Shown here one piece after another: positions 25,645 to 34,021 of a stretch of DNA of 64,000 nucleotides (position 1 is the first letter of the stretch; every line of letters starts with the position of its first letter). The stretch covers positions 29,741 to 93,740 of the forward strand of contig JBMFKI010000005.1 of assembly GCA_049972525.1 (NCBI GenBank), written 5' to 3'. This DNA comes from JAVZLQ01 sp049972525 (GTDB lineage: Archaea; Thermoproteota; Bathyarchaeia; Bathyarchaeales; Bathycorpusculaceae). The translations under genes and the position numbers were made by a program. The notes below the pieces were generated by a model. That model was not told the origin of the DNA. It saw nothing but the letters and a program-made list of their open reading frames with translations, and searched no databases.

Positions 25645-26419
25645 AATTGGAGTTATAGGAGGAACAGGCTTTGAAAGTCTATTTAAGGATGCTGAGCAAC
25701 TGCGCGTCGGAACCCCTTATGGTGTTGCTCCGCCTTTGTCTGTTGGAAATTTAGGTGGCAAAAGAGTTGTTTTCCTTCCAAGGCATGGTACGGAGCATTC
25801 TTTGCCTCCACATAGGGTGAATTATAGAGCGAACATTTACGCTTTATACAGTCTAGGTGTGGAAAGAATCATTGCTATAAACGCTGTTGGCGCCATAAAC
25901 CGCAATTTTAAACCTTCAGACATCGTGCTTCCACACGATTTTGTTGATTTTACAAAGATTCGTCCAACGACATTCTATGATGAGGCACCGGTAACGCATG
26001 TTGATGTTTCCCAGCCGTATTGCCCAGAAATCCGTAGAGTAATAATTGAAACTGCGAAGAGCCTCGGGATACCATTGTGGAGTGAAGCTATACTTGTCTG
26101 TACTGAGGGCCCACGATTTGAAACTGCTGCAGAAATTGAAGTTTTTAGACGTTTGGGCTGCGACATTGTTGGGATGACCGGAGTTCCAGAAGTTGTTCTT
26201 GCTAGAGAGCTTGAAATCTGTTACGCCGCATTGTGTTTTGTGTCAAATATGGCTGCTGGAATGCAGGAGCGTCTAACTCCAACAGAGGTTGCAGAAATTT
26301 CTGGAAAGGTTATGCCAAAACTTGAGCAAATTTTAATTGAAACCGTAAAGGCTTTGCCGATTGAACGTGAAGGTAGATGCCCTTGCACTGAAGCCCTTAA
26401 AAGCGCGAGGTTTAAGTGA
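25631..26419 (+). CDS. mtnP: S-methyl-5'-thioadenosine phosphorylase
   Basis: About 262 residues of the purine nucleoside phosphorylase family, cleaving methylthioadenosine to adenine and methylthioribose-1-phosphate. IGVIGGTGF opens the domain, PRHGTEHSLPPHRVNYRAN is the phosphate/ribose-site block, and CTEGPRFET plus NMAAGMQ follow. The start TTG 25631 has GGGTGA eight bases upstream and gives a normal N-terminus; GTG 25619 and TTG 25571 are in-frame alternatives. The TGA stop overlaps the uppS ATG. Confidence 0.9.
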   Translation: MEKTKIGVIGGTGFESLFKDAEQLRVGTPYGVAPPLSVGNLGGKRVVFLPRHGTEHSLPPHRVNYRANIYALYSLGVERIIAINAVGAINRNFKPSDIVLPHDFVDFTKIRPTTFYDEAPVTHVDVSQPYCPEIRRVIIETAKSLGIPLWSEAILVCTEGPRFETAAEIEVFRRLGCDIVGMTGVPEVVLARELEICYAALCFVSNMAAGMQERLTPTEVAEISGKVMPKLEQILIETVKALPIEREGRCPCTEALKSARFK

Positions 26420-27201
26420 TGTTTAAGACTTTGCTTTCAGCCATAGGCGCTTACAAGTTGTATGAAAAGTGGCTTTGGCATCAAGTTAAAAACGGCAACA
26501 AGCCAGAGCACATCGCAATAATCCTAGATGGAAATAGGCGTTGGGCTTCTGAAAAGGATCTTAACCCTTGGTTTGGACATGAAAAAGGTGCAGAAAAAGT
26601 TGAACAGCTCCTCGACTGGTGTTTAAAGCTTAGAGTGAAATCTATAACCCTATATGCCTTTTCCACCGAAAATTTTCGAAGAACAAGAAGCGAAGTTGAG
26701 AAAATAATGCGTATAGCTGAGGAGGAGTTTAGCAAAATCCTAACAGATGAACGTATACACGAAAACAAAGTGCGCGTTAAGGTTATCGGTAGGTTAAACT
26801 TGCTTCCAGAAGATTTGAGGTGCCTAATAAGGGATGTTGAAGAAGCAACAAAAAATTATGATGAATATTTCCTAAACATAGCCTTTGCCTATGGTGGAAG
26901 AGCTGAAATTATAGATGCTGCCAGAAAAATAGCTGAAAAGGTTAAGCTTGGCGAACTAAGTCCAGAAAGTATCGATGAAGAAACCTTTGAAAAACACCTC
27001 TATACGTCGCATATGCCAAAACAAGACCCCGACCTTATAATTAGGACGTCGGGAGAAGAAAGATTGAGCGGTTTCCTTCTTTGGCAGTCAGCCTACAGTG
27101 AACTATGCTTTCTGGATGTTTATTGGCCTGATTTTCGTTTCATAGACCTTTTAAGGGCTGTTAGGACATTTCAAAAACGCAAGAGGCGCTTTGGCGCCTA
27201 G
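26419..27201 (+). CDS. uppS: Cis-prenyltransferase (polyprenyl diphosphate synthase)
   Basis: About 260 residues with the family signature AIILDGNRRWA near residue 35, whose aspartate binds magnesium-diphosphate, then TLYAFSTENFRR and LIIRTSGEERLSGFLLWQ. It elongates allylic diphosphates with cis-isoprene units to make the lipid carrier for glycosylation. It starts at the ATG overlapping the mtnP stop, implying coupled translation. Confidence 0.92.
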   Translation: MFKTLLSAIGAYKLYEKWLWHQVKNGNKPEHIAIILDGNRRWASEKDLNPWFGHEKGAEKVEQLLDWCLKLRVKSITLYAFSTENFRRTRSEVEKIMRIAEEEFSKILTDERIHENKVRVKVIGRLNLLPEDLRCLIRDVEEATKNYDEYFLNIAFAYGGRAEIIDAARKIAEKVKLGELSPESIDEETFEKHLYTSHMPKQDPDLIIRTSGEERLSGFLLWQSAYSELCFLDVYWPDFRFIDLLRAVRTFQKRKRRFGA

Positions 27202-27208
27202 ACTTGTT

Positions 27209-28432
27209 CTAGGTTCTTTTTTTGGCGCTTACTATTGAAATTACATCCCTATCTTTTAGGATGTAATCCTCCCCAACACGTTTTCTCTCGCGGGCTTCAA
27301 CTGCGTATATGAAGCTCTCGCCGAGTTCAGTGTGTATGAGGTAGGCTAGTTGGCGGGATGTTGTTCCGTAAGGCACTAGGTAGGCGTCTGGCAAAATTCT
27401 ACCATTATGGTCTGATAGATGCTCCAAATCTTCAACAGGGTAAACCGTAATCATGTTTAAAAGTTTAAAGTAAGCCATGTTAATTGCCTCCTGGACTCCT
27501 GTTGAACCGTATTTTAGAAGAATTTTCTCCCTTATCGTTTCCAAAGCCTTAATCTGACTTGCAGTTAGTTTTTCAACATTAGTTATTTTGAAGTTGCAGT
27601 CTCCAGGTCGGTAATCTATCAACTTTTTCTCAGCTGCCCTCCTTAGGGCTAGTTCCGCCTCTGCACAGCATGGAACCACAATATAGTTAAGTTTCTTTAA
27701 CCTTTCAAGGTTCTGCTCCGCTGTTGGCAAATCCATCTTATTTGCGGCTATAAGCATTGGCTTAGCAATCTGCCTCAGCGTATCAACAAATTTCAGAAAT
27801 TGTTCTTCACTCCAAGATGTGGGCTTTTCCGCGTTTAAGCCAGCTTTTCTGATAGCTTCAAAAATGTGGAACCTTCTGACAGCAAGTCCGCTAAGTCGCT
27901 CCTCAAGCATCGCGTAAAGGTCTTTGGCTTCGGCTTCCACAGTTCTGGCGATTTTCGGCCAATCGCGTTTTAGAATGTTTGCCATCCACATTGTAATTTC
28001 ATGTTCAAGGAACTTCACATCTTCCAGAGGGTCATGTTCACCAGGCTTACATATCCTTCCCTCGCAATCTGTCCCTCCAGAAGCATCTATTATGTGTATG
28101 AGTGCGTCAGCCTTCCTAATTTCATCCAAAAATTGGTTTCCTAAGCCTCTTCCTTGCCATGCACCGGGCACAAGACCTGCGCAGTCTATAAATTCAACTG
28201 GAATAAGCCTAACACCGTCTAAGCAGAGGGAATTGACAGGATTATCCTTAACATTAAATTCTTCATGAACACATGGAGTACGTACATAACCAACGCCTCT
28301 ATTTGGCTTTATTGTTGTGAAAGGATAATTCGCAATTTCAGCTGGCGCTAAGGTTGCTGCGCTAAAGAATGTTGATTTTCCAGTGTTGGGTTTACCGACA
28401 ATACCCAACAACCGTGAGTAGGATTTTTGCAT
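27209..28432 (-). CDS. YchF/OBG-type GTPase or ATPase with TGS domain
   Basis: About 407 residues. G1 is GKPNTGKST, switch/G2 region YPFTTIKPNRG, G3 region DCAGLVPGA and G4 NKMDLP; the last 70 residues (HTELGESFIYAVEARERKRV) look like a TGS domain. Archaeal members of this group bind ribosomes. The ATG at 28432 follows AGGAG by six bases and starts just before the P-loop; the longer frame to 28528 adds a basic stretch with no family resemblance. Confidence 0.88.
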   Translation of the reverse strand: MQKSYSRLLGIVGKPNTGKSTFFSAATLAPAEIANYPFTTIKPNRGVGYVRTPCVHEEFNVKDNPVNSLCLDGVRLIPVEFIDCAGLVPGAWQGRGLGNQFLDEIRKADALIHIIDASGGTDCEGRICKPGEHDPLEDVKFLEHEITMWMANILKRDWPKIARTVEAEAKDLYAMLEERLSGLAVRRFHIFEAIRKAGLNAEKPTSWSEEQFLKFVDTLRQIAKPMLIAANKMDLPTAEQNLERLKKLNYIVVPCCAEAELALRRAAEKKLIDYRPGDCNFKITNVEKLTASQIKALETIREKILLKYGSTGVQEAINMAYFKLLNMITVYPVEDLEHLSDHNGRILPDAYLVPYGTTSRQLAYLIHTELGESFIYAVEARERKRVGEDYILKDRDVISIVSAKKRT

Positions 28433-28577
28433 CTTGACTCCTGGCAAATATTTTGTTAGAGAGTTTGTATATGGTTTGCGTTTTGTATCTTTTAGAGACA
28501 ATTTCTTTACTACTTTTCCATATTGCATCTGCCTTTCTTATTTGTGCCATTATGCTCTTTCCAGGTTCTTTACATCT

Positions 28578-28796
28578 TTAAAACTCATCTTCCACAATGG
28601 GGTCCTTTAATTCCTTGACCCTCATTGATAAGCCACTCGCTATCTTTTCCAATTCTGGAGCTTTTCCATTCATTCTCTCCTCCATCTTACCAACCGCTTT
28701 TTCAAAATTCTTTCCCGCGCACAGTCAATATAATAGCAACATCATAATCGGCGAATCTTTTAGGGCAACCTCTTTAAGTTCCTTGGTGGAAGCTTA
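28578..28796 (-). pseudogene. Decayed coding remnant
   Basis: Minus-strand frames in this gap give coherent charged peptides only if two frameshifts are allowed: STKELKEVALKDSP, then DYDVAIILTVRGKEF, then FEKAVGKMEERMNGKAP and onward to KELKDPIVEDEF before the stop at 28578-28580. The intact last piece could alone encode a peptide of about 35 residues. I do not recognise the family. It fills most of the gap between the GTPase gene and the E1-alpha promoter. Confidence 0.35.
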
Positions 28797-28823
28797 AATA
28801 AACAGGCACTAATGCTCAATAAC

Positions 28824-28852
28824 AAAATAATATAGGAGGCATATGTCCTATA
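28824..28852 (+). promoter_or_regulatory. Promoter and palindrome before the 2-oxoacid dehydrogenase genes
   Basis: AAATAATATAGG (28825-28836) is a TATA candidate. It overlaps an inverted repeat, TATAGGA (28831-28837) and TCCTATA (28846-28852), with CATATG between the arms. AAAGGAGGG follows 8-16 bases before the ATG at 28869 and is an unusually strong ribosome-binding site for this window. Confidence 0.45.
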
Positions 28853-28868
28853 AAGGAGGGAAACTGCA

Positions 28869-29834
28869 ATGACATTGAACATAACAAAAGACAAGCTTGC
28901 TTACATGCTTAGGAAGATGGTTGAAATTCGCCTCTTTGAGGAGAAAGTTTTCGACTTGTACGCGCAAAACCTTGTTCCAGGCACAATTCACCTTTATGCT
29001 GGAGAAGAAGCTGTCGCTGTAGGCGTATGTAGCAACCTCCGAAAAGACGATTATATTACGAGTACTCATAGGGGTCACGGCCATTGTATTGCAAAGGGCG
29101 CTGATTTGAAGCGGACTATGGCGGAAATCTTGGGCAAGAAAACTGGCTACTGTAAGGGTAAGGGAGGCTCCATGCATATCGCAGATTTCAGTATTGGCAT
29201 GCTTGGCGCTACGGCGGTTGTGGGCGCTGGAATACCAATAGCCGTTGGCGCTGGACTATCAATAGCGCTTAGGAAAACAGACCAGGTTGTAGCGTGTTTC
29301 TTCGGCGAAGGTGCCTCAAACCAAGGAACATTCCACGAAGGTATAAACATAGCGGCAGTCTGGCGGCTTCCAGTAATATTTGTATGCGAAAACAACCTTT
29401 ACGCCATGGGAACGCGCCAATCAAGAGTCATGCTAATAGAAAACATCGCGGACAGAGCAGCAGCCTACGGAATTTCAGGCGTTGTTGTGGATGGAAACGA
29501 TGTTTTGGCTGTTTACGAAGCTACGCGAAGGGCTGTTGAAAGAGCGAGAAGAGGCATGGGACCTACGCTTATTGAGTGCAAAACCTATAGGCATAAGGGG
29601 CATTCTCGCGTTGACCCAGCGAGGTATAGACCTAAGGAAGAGGTTGAAGAGTGGCTTGCCAAGGACCCGATTAAACGCTTTAAGGAGAGGCTTCTGCAAG
29701 GGGCTGTTCTGACGGCAGAGGAGATTAAGAAGATTGAGGTGGATATTACGGCTGAAATTGAGGAGGCTGTTCGTTTCGCCATGGAAAGCCCGTATCCAGC
29801 TCCAGAAGAAGCGTTGGAGGACGTTTACGCCTAA
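28869..29834 (+). CDS. 2-oxoacid dehydrogenase E1 component, alpha subunit
   Basis: A 321-residue thiamine-diphosphate enzyme subunit. The ThDP motif is FFGEGASNQGTFHEGINIAA followed by ENNLYAMGT, and HRGHGHCIAKGAD holds active-site histidines. With E1-beta it decarboxylates a 2-oxoacid (pyruvate, branched-chain acids or acetoin-type substrates) and passes the acyl group to E2. The substrate cannot be decided. First gene of E1-alpha/E1-beta/E2 set. Confidence 0.9.
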   Translation: MTLNITKDKLAYMLRKMVEIRLFEEKVFDLYAQNLVPGTIHLYAGEEAVAVGVCSNLRKDDYITSTHRGHGHCIAKGADLKRTMAEILGKKTGYCKGKGGSMHIADFSIGMLGATAVVGAGIPIAVGAGLSIALRKTDQVVACFFGEGASNQGTFHEGINIAAVWRLPVIFVCENNLYAMGTRQSRVMLIENIADRAAAYGISGVVVDGNDVLAVYEATRRAVERARRGMGPTLIECKTYRHKGHSRVDPARYRPKEEVEEWLAKDPIKRFKERLLQGAVLTAEEIKKIEVDITAEIEEAVRFAMESPYPAPEEALEDVYA

Positions 29835-30827
29835 TTGGATGGTGATGATACGCGCAGAATAACCTATAGGAAAGCCTTGCGTGAAGCCTTGCGAGAGGAG
29901 ATGCGTCGAGACCCTACAGTTTTTCTTTTAGGCGAAGACATTGGCAAGTACTGGGGCGGCGGCGCGTTTAAAGTTACAGAAGGTTTGGCGGAAGAATTCG
30001 GCGAGGAAAGGGTTAGGGACACGCCAATTTCAGAGTCCGCAATTATCGGAACTGGTGTTGGCGCCGCCATAACCGGCATGCGTCCAGTTGCGGAAATAAT
30101 GTTCGGCGATTTAACAGCTTTAGCCATGGACCAGATTGCAAATCAAGCGGCGAAGATTCGATACATGTTCGGCGGGCAAGCCAAATGTCCACTTGTCATT
30201 CGAACACCATTCGGAGCTGGAGTGAACATCGCCTCACATCATTCGCAGAGCCTAGAGGCATGGTTCATGCATGTTCCAGGCTTGTATGTGGCTGTGCCTT
30301 CCACGCCTTACGATGCGAAGGGGCTTTTGAAGTCGGCAATTAGGGGCAACAACCCAGTCGTGTTTTGTGAACACAAGCTGCTTTATCCAGTTGAGGGCGA
30401 AGTTCCAGAAGAAGAATACACTATTCCGTTTGGGGTTGCAGACGTAAAACGCGAAGGCGAAGACGCAACGGTGGTGGCTACGCTTTACATGGTGCACAAG
30501 GCACTTGAAGCAGCAAAAACCTTGGAAAGGGAGGGAATAAGCGTCGAAATCGTTGACCCGCGAACTTTAACGCCGCTTGACAAGCAAGCAATAATAAGGT
30601 CTGTTAAGAAAACTGGGCGCCTCGTAATTGTTAGTGAAGACTGTAAGACTGCGGGTGTAAGCGCGGAAATAGCTGCAATAGTGGCTGAAGAAGCTATAGA
30701 CTATTTGGATGCACCAATAAAGCGTGTTGCCGAACCAGACACGCCAATACCATTTAGCCCACCGCTAGAGCAATATGTGATTCCAGACGAAAAAGCGATA
30801 ATTAAAGCCGTGAAAGAAGTTGTTTAA
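29835..30827 (+). CDS. 2-oxoacid dehydrogenase E1 component, beta subunit
   Basis: A 330-residue transketolase-like subunit, partner of the preceding alpha subunit. LLGEDIGKYWGGGAFKVTEG, ETPIS-type block RDTPISESAIIGTGVG and the C-terminal EPDTPIPFSPPLEQYVIPD are characteristic. The TTG start directly abuts the alpha-subunit stop. A convergent GNAT gene separates it from E2. Confidence 0.9.
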   Translation: MDGDDTRRITYRKALREALREEMRRDPTVFLLGEDIGKYWGGGAFKVTEGLAEEFGEERVRDTPISESAIIGTGVGAAITGMRPVAEIMFGDLTALAMDQIANQAAKIRYMFGGQAKCPLVIRTPFGAGVNIASHHSQSLEAWFMHVPGLYVAVPSTPYDAKGLLKSAIRGNNPVVFCEHKLLYPVEGEVPEEEYTIPFGVADVKREGEDATVVATLYMVHKALEAAKTLEREGISVEIVDPRTLTPLDKQAIIRSVKKTGRLVIVSEDCKTAGVSAEIAAIVAEEAIDYLDAPIKRVAEPDTPIPFSPPLEQYVIPDEKAIIKAVKEVV

Positions 30828-30836
30828 ATCTATTCG

Positions 30837-31361
30837 CTAATTCTTTTTATGTCCTAGATGTAGCTGATACGTAGCGATGTTTAGCCTTTTGCCCCATGGA
30901 GCCTCAATCGTATCCTCTTTTATTAGTTTGAAACCGTTCTTTTCGTAAAATCGTCTAGCATGGACTTCCTCCTTTCCCGCAATTACAAGCACATTTTTGA
31001 CTCCTTTCTGCTCCAAGTCTGAAAGTGCAAATTGTAGCAGTTCAGTTCCAATTCCTTTCCTTTCATGCGGCGGAAAAACCACAATCCTATCCAGTTCCGC
31101 AGTGTTCGCATCTCTTTGAATTGTCTGGGCAAACCCTACTAAACCGTTATTTTCGAATGCAAGATAAAATGTTGCTTTACCTTCTTTGATTGCTTTTTGC
31201 AGCGTTTCTTCTGCAAAGGCTTTTTTGACATAATCTTCCGAAATGCCAAACTTAACAACGTTATCAACGTATATCTTGCTTTTCTTATCTTCTAAAAGTG
31301 AAAGAAGCTTCATGCTAAGAGCCCTAACATCGTTATCATCCGCCTTTCTAACAGTCACCAT
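30837..31361 (-). CDS. GNAT-family N-acetyltransferase
   Basis: About 174 residues with the acetyl-CoA site VVFPPHERKGIGTELLQFAL and a C-terminal ARRFYEKNGFKLIKED, both standard for GNAT proteins. The substrate is unknown. ATG 31361 is preferred over a TTG five codons upstream, since GGAG precedes it by about nine bases and the protein then starts MVTVRKADD. It lies on the opposite strand between E1-beta and E2, nine bases from the E1-beta stop. Confidence 0.84.
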   Translation of the reverse strand: MVTVRKADDNDVRALSMKLLSLLEDKKSKIYVDNVVKFGISEDYVKKAFAEETLQKAIKEGKATFYLAFENNGLVGFAQTIQRDANTAELDRIVVFPPHERKGIGTELLQFALSDLEQKGVKNVLVIAGKEEVHARRFYEKNGFKLIKEDTIEAPWGKRLNIATYQLHLGHKKN

Positions 31362-31480
31362 TTTGAGCAACTCCAATTTCGATTAAAGAGATATAGCAAA
31401 TAACGGAACATCCCTAAAAGATTTTGCATAAGCGAAAATGAAATAAAAGAGCAAAGCGACATGAAAACGGCGGAATCAAC

Positions 31481-32566
31481 ATGGTTTCAAAAGTTGTTAT
31501 GCCGAAGCTAAGCCTAACAATGAAGGAAGGCACTGTTGGCAGATGGTATAAGCGAGAAGGCGAAAAAGTGGAAAAGGGCGAACCAATAGTTGAGATAATC
31601 TCCGAAAAAGCCACTTACGACCTTGAAGCTCCAGCATCGGGCATACTACGCAAAATACTCGTAGAAGAGGGCAAAGACGCTCCAGTTGACGCTGCTCTCG
31701 CCTTCATAACAGCCCCAGACGAGCCGCTACCAGAAACAGAACTCCCGACAGAAAAGCCAGCGGAAAAGGAAATTTTGGCTTCACCAGCAGCCAAAAGACT
31801 CGCAAGAGAACATGGCATAGACTTGTCCCTCGTCAAAGGTAGCGGTCCAGAAGGCAGAATAGTTGAAGAAGACGTTAGAAGATTTATTGAAGAGTATTCT
31901 GGCGCTGCACCGAGGGTTAAGGAAATAATCCCTCTAACTGGTTTTAGAAAGACATCAGCCGAGCGCGTAGCTTTAAGCTTTAGGACAGCGCCGCACAGCA
32001 CATTAGTGATGGAGGTTGACGCTTCAAAAGCAATGGAACTCCACGAGAGGCTTAATGTTTCCTACACTGCCATAATTGTGGGCGCAACTGCAAAAGCCCT
32101 TCGCGAGTATCCAATCGTGAACTCCACGTTAGAAGGCAAGAAAATAAAAGTTTTTGAAGACGTAAACATAGGAGTGGCAACAGCCACAGAACATGGCTTA
32201 GCGGTTCCAGTTATTCGCAACGCGGATAAAAAGTCTGTTGAGGAACTGGACAAAGCCATAAAAGAGTTGACGGAAAAAGCGCGGCAAGGGAAACTCTCAA
32301 AAGAAGACGTAAGCGACGGAACATTCACCATTACGAACCTGGGCATGTATAACGTGGACTTTTTCACGCCTATAATTAATCCGCCAGAAGCCGCCATCCT
32401 CGGAGTTGGAAAAATAACCCAAAAACCAACAGTTATTGATGGACAAGTTGAAGCTAAACCTTTAATGATGCTCAGCCTCTCCTACGACCATAGAATAATC
32501 GACGGCGCACCAGCAGCAGAATTCCTAAACAAAATCAAAGAAAAAATCGAGAAAGGCTTGGTTTAG
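31481..32566 (+). CDS. 2-oxoacid dehydrogenase E2 (dihydrolipoamide acyltransferase)
   Basis: A 361-residue three-domain protein: lipoyl domain with lysine 43 in SEKATYDLEAP, a peripheral-subunit-binding domain (about 105-145, ASPAAKRLAREHGIDL and GSGPEGRIVEEDV), and a catalytic domain ending with SYDHRIIDGAPAAEF (HxxxDG). It transfers the acyl group from lipoate to CoA. No E3 or lipoate-attachment gene lies in the window. It is the third part of the complex despite the intervening GNAT gene. Confidence 0.92.
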   Translation: MVSKVVMPKLSLTMKEGTVGRWYKREGEKVEKGEPIVEIISEKATYDLEAPASGILRKILVEEGKDAPVDAALAFITAPDEPLPETELPTEKPAEKEILASPAAKRLAREHGIDLSLVKGSGPEGRIVEEDVRRFIEEYSGAAPRVKEIIPLTGFRKTSAERVALSFRTAPHSTLVMEVDASKAMELHERLNVSYTAIIVGATAKALREYPIVNSTLEGKKIKVFEDVNIGVATATEHGLAVPVIRNADKKSVEELDKAIKELTEKARQGKLSKEDVSDGTFTITNLGMYNVDFFTPIINPPEAAILGVGKITQKPTVIDGQVEAKPLMMLSLSYDHRIIDGAPAAEFLNKIKEKIEKGLV

Positions 32567-32570
32567 GCTC

Positions 32571-32915
32571 TTACTGGGCTTCTTTAACCTTTTCAGAGGT
32601 TTCAATAGCTTCCTTCAGGCTTTTGCTGACAAGCTTCAGTCTAACATCCTTAACCATCGACACACCGCGACTCGTAATTATCGAGCCAGCCCAGACAATC
32701 ACAACGAAAATGAAGAGGAAAACACAAGCATTGCTAAAAACAGCCATAGCCTCAACGAAATCGCCCGCACCCGCTGGAACTTGGATGAACTGCGGAATCT
32801 TCGCCTGACTTGTGAATGTGATTATGGCAAGAACCGCTGGAATCACTATCAAAACTAAGCCCAAAGCAAGCAGCACATAACCAACAATCTTTTCAGTTTT
32901 CTTTTCAGACTTCAT
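32571..32915 (-). CDS. Small two-helix membrane protein, unknown
   Basis: A 114-residue protein with two membrane segments (about 10-32 and 55-80), a Gln/Pro/Gly loop between them and a charged, helical C-terminus. No family recognised. It ends four bases from the E2 stop in convergent orientation. Coding is supported by the clear hydrophobic/charged architecture and basic N-terminus. Confidence 0.65.
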   Translation of the reverse strand: MKSEKKTEKIVGYVLLALGLVLIVIPAVLAIITFTSQAKIPQFIQVPAGAGDFVEAMAVFSNACVFLFIFVVIVWAGSIITSRGVSMVKDVRLKLVSKSLKEAIETSEKVKEAQ

Positions 32916-32965
32916 AAAAGCGAATACATCACTAATTCATAAAAGGTTTATTCCAAAAATGCAAG

Positions 32966-33856
32966 TTAAGCATTTTTTGGTTTACTTATCTGCACAATAA
33001 CGTGGGAAAATTCGTCGCCTTGAACGGGCAGCAAGTCCATTGGATTGTAAGGCCAAACTCCAGAGTATATTTCTTCAATCCAATCAAGTTTGAACCCGAT
33101 TTTTTCCAAGGATTTTTTTAGCCGATTCTCACTTGCTATTTGGCCTACTCCATACTTTTCAGCCAATTTAATGCTCTTGGAGTTTTCTCTAAGCCAAATT
33201 GATGAAAAAATTGCCTTTCCAGCTGGTTTCAGAACGCGAAAAGTTTCTTTAAGCGCCAAAATTGTCTCTGGAATGTTGTCAAACCCAAAGTTTGAAGATA
33301 TGGTTGAAAGCGCTTCGTTTTTAAACGCCAAGCGTTTTGCATCTGTAACAATAAACGAAAGTTTTTGGTAAACCGTTGCCTTTTTGGCTTTATTCATTGC
33401 TCCACGTAATGGTTTTTCGCTCACGTCGGTTCCGATAACTATGGTTTTTTCTGGGATTTTCCTTGCTAACTCTAGAATAAGTCTTCCCATTCCACTTGCA
33501 ACGTCCAGAACCACGTTATCATCTCCTCTGCATGAATGGATTACGCTTCGGACAAGCTTCTCTATAAGATTGTTTAATGCAATTTTTAAATCGTCACTTA
33601 AATATGATGCATATTGCCTCTGTATCTCATCATACTTTCTTTCATCAGCAACATCGACTTTCCATTCAAATTCTTTTGCCGAAAGCTTTGCATCTTTAAC
33701 TAACCCTAATTCCTCCTTAACTTGATACAAATGTCCCCCAGCACACTTTAAGTATCCATTAACAAAGCGATTATCCGCAGCTTCTCCATCAAAAACCATC
33801 TGGGTTCGACAAATTGGACATGCGAGGAGTTGCAATACTTCCTTATGCATAGGCAT
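32966..33856 (-). CDS. SAM-dependent methyltransferase with N-terminal zinc-ribbon-like (Trm112-type) domain
   Basis: About 296 residues. The N-terminus has LACPICRTQM and later a Cys in KCAGGHLY, a Trm112/UbiE-associated ribbon. The Rossmann domain begins near residue 110 with VLDVASGMGRLILELA (motif I) and TIVIGTDVSEK (motif II). Substrate unknown. Starts at 33883, 33856 or 33850 are possible; a TATA-like AATTTAATA upstream of the last two favours a short form. Confidence 0.78.
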   Translation of the reverse strand: MPMHKEVLQLLACPICRTQMVFDGEAADNRFVNGYLKCAGGHLYQVKEELGLVKDAKLSAKEFEWKVDVADERKYDEIQRQYASYLSDDLKIALNNLIEKLVRSVIHSCRGDDNVVLDVASGMGRLILELARKIPEKTIVIGTDVSEKPLRGAMNKAKKATVYQKLSFIVTDAKRLAFKNEALSTISSNFGFDNIPETILALKETFRVLKPAGKAIFSSIWLRENSKSIKLAEKYGVGQIASENRLKKSLEKIGFKLDWIEEIYSGVWPYNPMDLLPVQGDEFSHVIVQISKPKNA

Positions 33857-33906
33857 CCCGTATGGACGTATTAAATTCCACATAAAAGCTTATCGTTTTG
33901 AAAATC

Positions 33907-33937
33907 TAGAGGGGGTAGTCGCTATTGGTTGATTTTC
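33907..33937 (+). repeat. Intergenic repeat, copy B
   Basis: TAGAGGGGG, then AGTCGCTATTGG and ATTTTC, preceded by GAAAATC. It is the counterpart of 111-141 and again lies in a gap upstream of a plus-strand gene, here a zinc alcohol dehydrogenase. Confidence 0.4.
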
Positions 33938-34021
33938 GCTCCAAAAATATTTTGAAAACGCTTTTGGTTTTCTTGAAAAGTCTTAAGTGTTAAGTCCATA
34001 AAGAAAAATGGTTGAGCGAAA

